Origin: Saccharibacter floricola DSM 15669
Lineage (GTDB): Bacteria > Pseudomonadota > Alphaproteobacteria > Acetobacterales > Acetobacteraceae
DNA: 64,000 nt
Direction of reading: 5' to 3'
Assembly (NCBI RefSeq): GCF_000378165.1
Contig: NZ_KB899337.1
Location: 62,001-126,000, forward strand
The notes beneath the pieces are model-generated. The model was not told where the DNA came from. It searched no databases and saw nothing but the letters and a program-made list of their open reading frames with translations. A program made the translations under genes and the position numbers. This document shows positions 8,910 to 17,706 of this stretch, piece after piece. Numbering within the stretch: the first letter of the stretch is position 1; each line of letters opens with the position of its first letter.

Positions 8910-10994
8910 TTAACGCCCTTCACGCCACCAGCCAAGAGCTAAAAGTAAGAGAATGACAGGTAAAATGCCCCATGAGGGTAATAAAGGCGTTTCACGGGTG
9001 GCACCAGCAACTGTTATTTGATGGCGAGGGAGGCCCATCCAGTCTGGGCCATGGAGCGCTGTTTGATCCGTTATTGAGCGGATCGTTGGTGTCGCTGCTC
9101 CATCAAGCCAATAGATGCCTCCTGAGGATGCGGTCACAAGAGGGCTGAGAATGTGCGTTGTGCTGCGAAGATCAGCATTCTCAACAGGGTCAGGATCACC
9201 CGAAACTGCAAAAGCTGTTAGCGCGTCTTGATGGATTGTCCAGATATGAGCGTTATGCGTGTCCTCTTCTGAAAGAGGGAGTGCGCCTCGTAAGACGGAA
9301 CGGTGAGGTTGTGGCGTGAGCATAAGGCTCTGGTGGGTGCCAGAAGGTGTCAAAATATCAGCTGAACGCGGGGCTGAGTGCTGCTCAAGATGACGTTCTA
9401 CGGTCAGGGTTTGACCGTTAATATGAGCATCTAGGCGGTTTTCTTCTAAGTCTGGCTCTTTCATAAGCCAATGAGATAAACGCCGCAGAAGCTCAGCCTG
9501 TGGGCCGCCTCCTTGTTCCCCGCGAGACCAGAGCCAGGCTTGGTCGGTCAGCATCATCGCAACGCGCCCTTGGTCTACATGATTGAGCAGCAAGAGGGGT
9601 GATCCGTGTGGGGTGGCAAGCAGGCTCGTGCCACGTGATTGGTCGGGTTTGAGTGCACGATACCATGACCCCCATTCTTTCCCCCATGGCCCTGTGCGCG
9701 GTAAGCCGCTTGTGACGGGGTGTTCTTCTCCTTCAGGGGTAAGGCGAGGATGAAATGCTTCTGCGATCATCCCGTTACTGGGGATATGAGCGGGGAGGAC
9801 ATCGCGCAAAGACGTATCTTGTAAGCTCCCATCTTGGAGCATCTCTGGCCCAGCGGTTACGAGCAACCCGCCGCCTTTGCGGACATAGTTGGCGATATTG
9901 GCAAGATACGCATCGGGAAGAATGTTCTGATTACGAAAACCATCGAGAATGATGAGGTCAAAGCTGCGGATTTTTTGTTCAAACAGCTCATGTGTTGGAA
10001 AAGGAATCAGCGCAAGATCAGAGATTGGTGTGTCATCTTCTGTATCGGGCGACCGCAAAATGGTGAAATGGACGAGGTCAACCGAAGGATCTGCCTTGAG
10101 AAGTTGGCGCCAAACACGGGCGGCCTGATTAGGCACACCGGAGACAAGCAGCACACGCAAACGATCACGCACACCATGAATACGGAGCACAATGGAATTA
10201 TTGCGCGTGGAGACATCGTCAGAACGTGGTGTGACGTACACGTCTTTCATCGTGTCGCCGACATGAGTGATGGGGATGGTTAGATCAACAGGCTGTCCAG
10301 CGATGGAATGTGCGAGCAGGACAGAACGGCCATCGGGACGATGCTCCATAATATCGGCAGGCTGACCGGGGGATGTGCCAAGGTCATCGACTTGCAAGCG
10401 GATATGCGCATCTTGACCGACAATCACGTAAGGAGGTTCATTCAGAACACGAAGGCGGCGATCAACTTCTTCCCCCTTTGCCGTCAGGAGAAGATGGAGA
10501 GGTAGAGGATTGCCTTGGCTTCCTTTAAGCGACGCGGGAAGTTGCGGAGGGGTGTCGTGGTTCATCCCATCGGTGAGGAGGAAAACACCGGTTAGATTTG
10601 GGTAATTGAGGGCTTCGCGCTCAATTGTTTGGAAAAGCTGTGTTCCATTCCCATTGCCACCTGAGACATCCACACGATGGAGGTGAAGGTTCGTCAGCTT
10701 ACCCGCTTGAGCTGTAATGTCATTGACGGCACGCTCGGTTAAATTGTGACGATCACGAACGCTCATAGAAGGCGATTGATCAACGACCAAAAGTGCTTCT
10801 TGAGGTTGTGGACGCAGCAGCGGATGGGCAATTTGTGGGCCACTGAGCCAGAGTAGCATCAGCAGCATCGCACTGACACGCCAAATGAGGCCGGGGATGC
10901 GTTTCCAAAGACCATAGGTGAGTAGTGCGAGAATGCAGAGCGCTGCACTCATCAAACCAAGAGGAGAGAAGACGGGTGTCCAATCAAGGGTCAT
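8910..10994 (-). CDS. Membrane-anchored VWA / glutamine-amidotransferase-like protein of a MoxR operon
   Basis: A 694-residue inner-membrane protein. Two N-terminal helices (about residues 10-30 and 37-55) are followed by a von Willebrand A-like domain with a metal-site motif (VDQSPSMS, DxSxS form, near residue 72) and LLTDG. The middle contains a class I glutamine-amidotransferase-like fold segment (FDLIILDGF, then YVRKGGGLLVTAGPEM). The last hydrophobic helix is near the C-terminus (PSWGILPVILLLLALGWW). The start overlaps the stop of the preceding gene by one base (TGATG), so they are coupled. Such proteins accompany MoxR/DUF58/BatA genes; their biochemical role is not established. Function here is unknown beyond membership of that module. 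Confidence 0.75.
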   Translation of the reverse strand: MTLDWTPVFSPLGLMSAALCILALLTYGLWKRIPGLIWRVSAMLLMLLWLSGPQIAHPLLRPQPQEALLVVDQSPSMSVRDRHNLTERAVNDITAQAGKLTNLHLHRVDVSGGNGNGTQLFQTIEREALNYPNLTGVFLLTDGMNHDTPPQLPASLKGSQGNPLPLHLLLTAKGEEVDRRLRVLNEPPYVIVGQDAHIRLQVDDLGTSPGQPADIMEHRPDGRSVLLAHSIAGQPVDLTIPITHVGDTMKDVYVTPRSDDVSTRNNSIVLRIHGVRDRLRVLLVSGVPNQAARVWRQLLKADPSVDLVHFTILRSPDTEDDTPISDLALIPFPTHELFEQKIRSFDLIILDGFRNQNILPDAYLANIANYVRKGGGLLVTAGPEMLQDGSLQDTSLRDVLPAHIPSNGMIAEAFHPRLTPEGEEHPVTSGLPRTGPWGKEWGSWYRALKPDQSRGTSLLATPHGSPLLLLNHVDQGRVAMMLTDQAWLWSRGEQGGGPQAELLRRLSHWLMKEPDLEENRLDAHINGQTLTVERHLEQHSAPRSADILTPSGTHQSLMLTPQPHRSVLRGALPLSEEDTHNAHIWTIHQDALTAFAVSGDPDPVENADLRSTTHILSPLVTASSGGIYWLDGAATPTIRSITDQTALHGPDWMGLPRHQITVAGATRETPLLPSWGILPVILLLLALGWWREGR

Positions 10995-13741
10995 CAGGGG
11001 CCTTCCTCGCCAGTAGGCTGCTGAGTGTCATCTTGGGTGTTCTTGAGGCGGTGAAGCATCTCGGGGTAATGACGCTGGTCATTTTTATAATTGCCCGTGA
11101 GTGCATAAATCACAGCATTAAAGCCAAAGCGATAGGCTAGTGTACGTTGGCTATCACCATCGGGCACAACGGCAAAAGGCGGATGACCCTGTTGGTCAAT
11201 CGCCCAAGCATGGGCCCAGTCCCCATTACCGATAATGACAGGGCTAACATTCTCTCCGTTTTCGTCACCAAAGCGTGCGACATAAACGGGTTGCCCCGAC
11301 ACGCGGCCCGGATAGTCGTGTAGGAGGTAAAAAGCATGAGACAATGTGTGTGTGTCATCAATGGTGGTGAGCGGGGGAATGTCGAGCTCTTCTGTCACAC
11401 GTTTAATGGCTCTGCGTGTTGCGTCCCCATTACTATTATCGAGAATGCTGCCAGCCCCCATTTCGTCTAACAATAGAAGGCCACCATGATGAATATAGTC
11501 GTTGAGAGCAGCGTTCTGAGCTGGGCTGGGTTGGGCATTTGGTAAAATGGGCCAGTAAATAAGCGGATAAAAAGCGAGATCATCATGCCCAGGGGTCACG
11601 CCAATCGGGGCGCCAAGATGGGCCGTGCTGCGATGATTCACAAAATGTGTCAGTCCTTCTAGCCCCTGTCGGGTGGCTTCGTCAGTTGGTGCATCGCCTG
11701 TCACGACATACGCTAAATGAATGTCTAGCGCACCAGTAGGGACGGTATCAGAGGAAGCTGAAAAAGCGGCGTTTCCTGCAAAAGAGACGCCACCAATCAC
11801 CATAGCAACCCGGAAGAGAGGCAGAAATCCCTGACGGCCCAGAGAGCAGAGAATGTCCACACCAAGAAACACGAGTGCGAGCACACTAAGAAGAGGCCAA
11901 AGGGGCCAGTCAGGTGTGACAAAGTCAGGATTTTGAAGCGTGCCCAAGACAGGTTCATCATGTAAAGGCGAGGCGCCATCGGCAAGATTGAGTGGTTGAA
12001 GCTGTTCGGCAGGGCCATATAGCCCCGCAGGGTGAGTGGCATCAACGTGCCGGTTTTTGCTGTTAAGCGGGCGCGTACTAGTATCCGCGGGGCCTAACGT
12101 GCCTCGTGCGGTCAGAATCTTCCATGCGGGAAGGTCTGTATTGCGTGCGAGAACGCGATGGTCGGACTGGGCAAGGCTTGGCGCGTTAGTGACGAGACGT
12201 TCCAGCATTTGAGGGAAAAGACCTGATAGTGGGAGGGTCGACCAATCTGCCGTTGGTGTTGTGTGGAACAGGACGACCATACCGCGTCCTTCACGACGTG
12301 CGGTGACGAGGGGAGTGCCGTCGGTCAATGTTGCCCAAACATGCTCTTGGAGGTCATTCGTGGGTTGGGCCAATACTTGCCGTGTGACGGTAACTTCTTT
12401 GGGAATGGTGAGGCCTGCAAAGGGTGAATGAATCGGGAAATGAGCTAATCCCTGCGGCGAGCCCCATGACATTGGCCCGCCAAGTTGACGCATGCCGTGC
12501 AGAAGGGGGACGGGTAGAAGAGCGCGATCCGTGTCTGAAAAAGAATTTTCATCACGATGGGCGAGATCCGTCCCAGCAAAACGAACCAGTACACCGCCTT
12601 TTTGAACCCATGTGAGCGCATCATGTTGAGTGTCTGGATCCGTTAAGGTTCCATCTGGTGCCATTACAATGGAAAGCGGGCTGGTGAGCAGAGATTTCAA
12701 ATCTCCACTACGCACGGCACCTTGTTTGCTCATGGCTTCAGTCAGGTAAAAGGCTGTGCCCGTTAGCGGGGCATTATCGCCGCCAAGATGTAAAATTCCG
12801 ACAGGATGTTGATGTTGCCCGCCATTGAATAAGAATGTGCCAGCCGGCGGGGGAACAGCTGGCGCACTCACGGCGTCTAAAGACGTTGCTAAAGCGGCAG
12901 GCAAGGTCAGAGCGCTGGGCGTGCCTGTTTGCGCTGTCCAATGAGCGAGGGTGCTGACTTGCCCTTGTTCATTCACTGTTAGGCCATGAAGCGATAATGG
13001 ATGTGACGGACAATGAGGGAGTGTTTCGGCAAGAATGGACGGCGCTTGTTGATGTGAGGGGGCACGGTTAAGGCGAATAAGATCGCACCGCTCCCAGCGA
13101 ATATCACGCACATCATGGGCATTCTGGATGGCCTTTTGAAGGGCGTTGTCACCGTCCTGTGCAAGGCCGTCAGAGAGGATAACAAGGCTGGAATGCGCAA
13201 GCTCCTGATGCAGCGCGGCGTTGTTAAGCTGCTGGGCCATTGCAGAGCGGTCAACGGCCCAAGGCCGAGCGTGTACCGTACGCAGATAGCGCTCTAATGC
13301 GAGGTGATCACGTGGATGAACACTCTCGGGGAAAGGGCCGCCGGGATCATGCGCGGTGAGCAGAACGGTCACGGATCCGCCCGCTTGAAGGGTTTTATCA
13401 CCGAGAATTTGTGCTGTTGTGCGGCGCTCTTCCCAATGGGGCATGGAGGCCCAGCCATTATCAAGGATGATCACCAAGGAAGATGGGCTTGGTTGAGCCT
13501 GCTTCATCAGCCAAAGGGGTTGGCTAAAGGTGACAATAACGAGGATGAGTGCGGCCATCCGTAAAAGCAATAACCAGAGCGGGGTGCGAGCACTATCTTG
13601 TCGTTTTGGGGCAAGTTGACGCAGGAGAAGCAGTGATGAAAATCGTTTTTCTCGCGGTTGAGGCGGTGTGGCTTTAACGAGCCAAATCAACCCAGGCAGG
13701 AGAAGAAGAAAGAAGAGAAGAGCAGGCGTTAGAAAGCTCAT
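10994..13741 (-). CDS. BatA-like N-terminal / DUF4159 C-terminal membrane protein
   Basis: A 915-residue protein. The N-terminus has the BatA (aerotolerance regulator) two-helix region (FLTPALLFFLLLLPGLIWLV, then LLLLRMAALILVIVTF) and a VWA-like segment (IILDNGWASM; the metal-site serines are degenerate). A helix at about residues 615-650 precedes the DUF4159 domain (DIHLAYVVTGDAPTDEATRQ through GGLLLLDEMG, and NAVIYALTGNYKNDQRH near the end). This fused form is common in alphaproteobacteria. It overlaps its upstream neighbour by 4 bp and its downstream neighbour by 1 bp. Probable role: membrane scaffold for the MoxR chaperone module. The client is not identifiable. Confidence 0.8.
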   Translation of the reverse strand: MSFLTPALLFFLLLLPGLIWLVKATPPQPREKRFSSLLLLRQLAPKRQDSARTPLWLLLLRMAALILVIVTFSQPLWLMKQAQPSPSSLVIILDNGWASMPHWEERRTTAQILGDKTLQAGGSVTVLLTAHDPGGPFPESVHPRDHLALERYLRTVHARPWAVDRSAMAQQLNNAALHQELAHSSLVILSDGLAQDGDNALQKAIQNAHDVRDIRWERCDLIRLNRAPSHQQAPSILAETLPHCPSHPLSLHGLTVNEQGQVSTLAHWTAQTGTPSALTLPAALATSLDAVSAPAVPPPAGTFLFNGGQHQHPVGILHLGGDNAPLTGTAFYLTEAMSKQGAVRSGDLKSLLTSPLSIVMAPDGTLTDPDTQHDALTWVQKGGVLVRFAGTDLAHRDENSFSDTDRALLPVPLLHGMRQLGGPMSWGSPQGLAHFPIHSPFAGLTIPKEVTVTRQVLAQPTNDLQEHVWATLTDGTPLVTARREGRGMVVLFHTTPTADWSTLPLSGLFPQMLERLVTNAPSLAQSDHRVLARNTDLPAWKILTARGTLGPADTSTRPLNSKNRHVDATHPAGLYGPAEQLQPLNLADGASPLHDEPVLGTLQNPDFVTPDWPLWPLLSVLALVFLGVDILCSLGRQGFLPLFRVAMVIGGVSFAGNAAFSASSDTVPTGALDIHLAYVVTGDAPTDEATRQGLEGLTHFVNHRSTAHLGAPIGVTPGHDDLAFYPLIYWPILPNAQPSPAQNAALNDYIHHGGLLLLDEMGAGSILDNSNGDATRRAIKRVTEELDIPPLTTIDDTHTLSHAFYLLHDYPGRVSGQPVYVARFGDENGENVSPVIIGNGDWAHAWAIDQQGHPPFAVVPDGDSQRTLAYRFGFNAVIYALTGNYKNDQRHYPEMLHRLKNTQDDTQQPTGEEGP

Positions 13742-14628
13742 CGTTTCTCTCCCAGCACGTGATGAAGGCGCATGAGTGATGCTCCCATAGGCTGATCTGT
13801 GCGGTAGGGAATGAAAGAGGTTGATCGCCCACCGTGAGAGAGGCGTGCTAGGTGGTTTTTGAGATGCTGCTGATAGGTCTCGCGCAAGCTGCTGACAGCA
13901 GGAAGGGTGAGCGTATTGGGCTCTTCATCACTTTTAAAACGTACATGCCCCGTATAGGCGGAAAAGTCGCGCTCTTGTGGGTCAAAGACACCAAAGAGAG
14001 CGGTGATGCCAAGCCGTTTTTGCGTGGCGGTAAGCAGCGCATCAAGCTCGTGTTCCGGCCATAAAAAATCACTTGCCATGATAAGAGAGGCCTGAGGCGA
14101 TGCATGGTGAAGCGTAGGGTTGGGGGGCGCCTCTATGAGGTCATGGGCAAGCCGAGGGAGATGTTGCGGTCCGCTATAGCAGCGTGGGCCACCGAGAACA
14201 CCAACGCGTTCGCCTGCTTTAAGCGCGGCTTGGCCTAATGTAAGGAGCGCTGTGATGGCTGCATCACGTTTGGTGGATAGCGTATCTGTTGAGCGCCACT
14301 CCATGGAAGGTGAACGGTCTGCCCATAAGAGAAGTTGCCGCGCGGACTGACGTTCGCGTTCACGAACCCATAAGGTTTCGGGGTTGGGGGAGCGTGCTGA
14401 TTGTTTCCAATCCACCAAAGTCGCTGGTTCAAGGGGCATATGAGGGCGGTATTGCCAAAAATCCTCACCATGCCCTGCTTTTCGCCCGCCATGCCGTCCA
14501 GCCTCAAGCGCTGTTGCAAGCTTACCTGCTGAAAGGATCAGCTCCGGTAGAGGGCTGTGATGGTTCGCAGCCGGGGAGGAACGCTTAGCCTGCGGCAAGA
14601 GAGAGCGGAGGAAGGACGGGATAGGCAC
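13738..14628 (-). CDS. DUF58 domain-containing protein
   Basis: A 296-residue protein with the DUF58 signature around residues 45-90: RHGGRKAGHGEDFWQYR, then the conserved tryptophan-serine region DWKQSAR. The last two thirds resemble a VWA fold (LLWADRSPSM). DUF58 proteins are regularly encoded directly after MoxR ATPases. The start is a GTG with AAAGGAGA upstream, 26 bp after the moxR stop. It shares 4 bp with the next gene. No membrane helix is visible, so it is probably cytoplasmic. Confidence 0.85.
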   Translation of the reverse strand: MPIPSFLRSLLPQAKRSSPAANHHSPLPELILSAGKLATALEAGRHGGRKAGHGEDFWQYRPHMPLEPATLVDWKQSARSPNPETLWVRERERQSARQLLLWADRSPSMEWRSTDTLSTKRDAAITALLTLGQAALKAGERVGVLGGPRCYSGPQHLPRLAHDLIEAPPNPTLHHASPQASLIMASDFLWPEHELDALLTATQKRLGITALFGVFDPQERDFSAYTGHVRFKSDEEPNTLTLPAVSSLRETYQQHLKNHLARLSHGGRSTSFIPYRTDQPMGASLMRLHHVLGEKR

Positions 14629-14654
14629 GGTGGTAGCGTCTCCTTTGCCCCGGC

Positions 14655-15683
14655 TTAGGAACGTGCTGAGAGTTGGTCTGCAATGAGGCGTTCGGCTGTC
14701 ATGCCTTCAGCCTGTGCACCATAGTTGACACCCAGACGGTGGGCTAAGACTGGAATAGCCAAAGCTCGTACATCATCCACACTGGGGGATAAACGTCCAC
14801 CAAGCAAGGCGCGGGCACGCGTAGCGGTCATGAGTGTTTGAGCCGCACGCGGGCCGGGGCCATAATCAAGCGCTTTACGCACATCGTCGCGTGCGCTTTC
14901 ATCGTTTGGTCGTAATCCACGAACGAGATCCAAAATAGCATCAAGCACTTTTTCCCCAACCGGAAGACGACGCACGAGGTCTTGCGCATCAAGAAGGTCG
15001 TTATGGGAAAGGAGGCGCTGGGGTTTGGCCCGGCGTTCGCCTGTGGTTTGGATCAGCATATCACGCTCTGCAGCCCGTGCGGGGAAGTCGAGCGTAATTT
15101 GCATCATAAACCGGTCAAGCTGTGCTTCAGGGAGGGGGTATGTCCCTTCTTGCTCAATCGGGTTCTGTGTAGCCAAAACATGGAAGGGTTCGGGCAAGGC
15201 CCACGTTTTTCCACCTTGCGTTACGTGGTTTTCAGCCATGGCTTGCAGAAGTGCTGACTGAGTGCGTGGGCTGGCACGATTGATCTCGTCAGCAAGAACG
15301 AGCTGACCAAAAATAGGGCCGGGCAGGAAGCGGAAATGACGCTTGCCGTGTTCATCCTGCTCTAAAATCTCAGCCCCGGTAATGTCGCTGGGCATCAGAT
15401 CAGGTGTGAACTGAATACGAGAACTTTTGAGCCCCATAATCTGCGCGCAGCTTGTCACGAGCAAGGTCTTACCAAGCCCGGGCGCTCCCATAAGGAGGGC
15501 GTGCCCTCCGCTGAGAATAGTCGTGACGACATGTTCAATCACGTTTTGCTGACCAAGGACGGTTTGTCCGATTGTAGCGACCAGCTTTTGGAGCAAAGGG
15601 GCGAGGCGATCAGCCTCAGCAATATCCTGTTCACCCTGCTCTAAGGGGCGGTTTATATCAGTAAAATGATGGTGCTCGGTCAT
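14655..15683 (-). CDS. MoxR-family AAA+ ATPase
   Basis: A 342-residue chaperone-like ATPase. Walker A is GAPGLGKT, Walker B is LVLADEINRA, and the sensor region is ATQNPIEQEGTYPLPEAQLD. The C-terminal lid domain follows. MoxR proteins act with VWA and DUF58 partners in maturing or assembling protein complexes. All three partner types follow immediately on the same strand, so this is the first gene of a four-gene operon. The ATG is preceded by GAGGGGGGAG. The complex being matured cannot be told from the sequence; the familiar methanol dehydrogenase role of MoxR has no support here. Confidence 0.93.
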   Translation of the reverse strand: MTEHHHFTDINRPLEQGEQDIAEADRLAPLLQKLVATIGQTVLGQQNVIEHVVTTILSGGHALLMGAPGLGKTLLVTSCAQIMGLKSSRIQFTPDLMPSDITGAEILEQDEHGKRHFRFLPGPIFGQLVLADEINRASPRTQSALLQAMAENHVTQGGKTWALPEPFHVLATQNPIEQEGTYPLPEAQLDRFMMQITLDFPARAAERDMLIQTTGERRAKPQRLLSHNDLLDAQDLVRRLPVGEKVLDAILDLVRGLRPNDESARDDVRKALDYGPGPRAAQTLMTATRARALLGGRLSPSVDDVRALAIPVLAHRLGVNYGAQAEGMTAERLIADQLSARS

Positions 15684-15864
15684 GCTCCCCCCTCAACGAT
15701 GGACTTGGTCATTGTCTCAAATAATACAGTCTTCTGCCAAGCTCTTTTATGCAGATTATCACTGGCATTCTTTACGATAATGGGGAAGGGGGTTTTATTG
15801 TGTCGGGATCGTCACCAATTCCAATGCAGATTAAGGTCTGGTTCTGACAAAGAAGGAGGGAAAG

Positions 15865-16476
15865 TTGAGCGATTATGCGATACGGAGGCTAGCCCCTTCT
15901 TTGGGGGAAGACCGCACCGAACAGAGCGTTTCTGAAGAGATGCCGCGTGTTCTCCCGTTTCATATCCGTCGTGACGGGACATGGTTATATCGTGGCACAG
16001 CGATCACGCGTAAAACGATGCTCTGTCTTTTCGCGTCACTGTTAGATCGTGATGAGAAAGGGGATTATTGGCTGACGACCCCCACTGAATCGGGTATTAT
16101 TCAAGTCGATGATGTGCCCCTAATGGCTGTGGAGCTCGATTTTCGTGGTCATTCCTCACGACATCAGAATCTGTGCTTGCGGACGAATATGGATGAGCTT
16201 CTCTGTGTGGGGCCAGAACATCCCCTTATCTGTGATTGGGATCGCCCTGCTTCAGATAGCACAGTGCCCTATATATATGTGCGTGCAGGCCGGGGGGAAT
16301 ACCCCATCATGGCGCGTCTCAGTCGAGCTGTCTTATTCGAGTTAGCGGCTTTGGCGACGCAAGGTTATGTCAAAGGTGAGCCCTGTTTGGGGGTTTGGAG
16401 TCAGGGAGAATTTTTCCCGTTATCCCGTCTGTCAAATGAAGAAGATGAGATGCCACCTTTGGACTGGATCTTTTAA
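15865..16476 (+). CDS. DUF1285 domain-containing protein
   Basis: A 203-residue protein with the DUF1285 pattern: FHIRRDGTWLYRGTAITRK, then an LDRDEKGDYWLTTP region and VEDVPL-type strands (here VDDVPLMAVELDF). No membrane segments or signal peptide. The family is common in alphaproteobacteria and has no established function. It often lies next to cca, as here, where cca starts 3 bp after the stop. The start is a TTG with AAGGAGGG 5 bp upstream; the ribosome-binding site decides this start. Confidence 0.85.
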   Translation: MSDYAIRRLAPSLGEDRTEQSVSEEMPRVLPFHIRRDGTWLYRGTAITRKTMLCLFASLLDRDEKGDYWLTTPTESGIIQVDDVPLMAVELDFRGHSSRHQNLCLRTNMDELLCVGPEHPLICDWDRPASDSTVPYIYVRAGRGEYPIMARLSRAVLFELAALATQGYVKGEPCLGVWSQGEFFPLSRLSNEEDEMPPLDWIF

Positions 16477-16478
16477 CG

Positions 16479-17687
16479 GTGGTCGTGTCTCCGTCATTGC
16501 TGCAGGAGCGTTTACGCCATCTTCCCGGCTTTGCTGGGCTGGAGCGTTTATGGGCGATTATTCCTACGGCGCGACTCGTGGGTGGGTCTGTTCGGGATGT
16601 GCTTTGTGGCGCGACGGTGCATGATCTTGACTTAGCCAGCCCACTCCCACCTGAAGAAGCACAGGCACGATTGGAGAAAGCCGGCGTTAAGGTGGCCCCC
16701 ACAGGGCTAGCTCATGGCACGATTACGGCAGTGATTGATCATCATCCTTACGAGGTGACGACTTTACGGCGTGATGTGGAGACGGATGGTCGGCACGCTG
16801 TGGTGGCATGGACGGATGATTGGCAGGAAGATGCCGCGCGGCGTGATTTTACTATCAATGCGATGTCGTTAGATCGGGATGGTACGCTCTATGATTTTTT
16901 CCATGGACAAGAGGATTTAGAGGCGCGTCGCGTGCGTTTCGTTGGGCAGGCTGCACAGCGGATTGAAGAAGATGCGCTGCGGGCTTTACGTTTTTTTCGT
17001 TTCCAAGCGCGGTATGGAGGAGATGTTCCTGACCGGGAAGCCTGTGCGGCGATTACGCAGCATTGTCAGAATATGGCGCAGCTTTCTGTTGAGAGGATCG
17101 CGTCTGAACTTCTCAAAATATTAGCGGGCCCCAATCTTGAATCCACAATTGGTCTTATGGATCAGACAGGTCTTTTGCGCACACTTCTTCCGCAGGCAGA
17201 ACCGTCAGGATTAGCGGCTTTGTTGGCATGTAAGGGGCAGCAGCGTGCTCTTGTGCGCCTTTATGCGCTTTCGCCTGATCCAGCGGTTGGGCAAGCGTTG
17301 AAGCTCTCCAACGTGGAGAAATCAGCTCTAAATGCGTATGCTAAAGCCCACCCTGTTCTACGTCCCGAGATGGATGATGATGATATTCGGCGCGCACGCG
17401 TTCTTCAATCGGAAGCCGTTTTGATTGACCGCACGTGGCTTGCTCAAGCGCATTATGATGCGTCCCCAGAGGACAGTTGGGGGCGTTTGCGGGCGCGTAT
17501 CGCTGCTATCGTGCAACCTGAATTTCCTCTTTCGGGGCGTGATGGGATTATGCTTGGGTTGAAACCTGGGCCAGAGCTGGGCCAATGGATAAAGAAAGCG
17601 CGGGCTTGGTGGATGGCGCAGGGCTGCCGTCCAGATCGACATGCGTGCCAGACATGGCTTATGCAGCAGCTTCCCTCCCAAGAATGA
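16479..17687 (+). CDS. cca: CCA tRNA nucleotidyltransferase (poly(A) polymerase family)
   Basis: Adds or repairs the CCA end of tRNAs. It has 402 residues. The nucleotidyltransferase head carries GGSVRD, the metal-binding DLDLA (about residues 48-52) and the RRDFTINAM motif (about 125). The RNA-binding domain follows (RIEEDALRALRFFRFQAR). The start is a GTG (another GTG lies 6 bp on), 3 bp after the DUF1285 stop, so translation is probably coupled. Class II enzymes of this type can also be poly(A) polymerases, but a single copy beside DUF1285 favours the CCA function. Confidence 0.92.
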   Translation: MVVSPSLLQERLRHLPGFAGLERLWAIIPTARLVGGSVRDVLCGATVHDLDLASPLPPEEAQARLEKAGVKVAPTGLAHGTITAVIDHHPYEVTTLRRDVETDGRHAVVAWTDDWQEDAARRDFTINAMSLDRDGTLYDFFHGQEDLEARRVRFVGQAAQRIEEDALRALRFFRFQARYGGDVPDREACAAITQHCQNMAQLSVERIASELLKILAGPNLESTIGLMDQTGLLRTLLPQAEPSGLAALLACKGQQRALVRLYALSPDPAVGQALKLSNVEKSALNAYAKAHPVLRPEMDDDDIRRARVLQSEAVLIDRTWLAQAHYDASPEDSWGRLRARIAAIVQPEFPLSGRDGIMLGLKPGPELGQWIKKARAWWMAQGCRPDRHACQTWLMQQLPSQE

Positions 17688-17706
17688 GGCTGCTAGGGTT
17701 CGCCCT

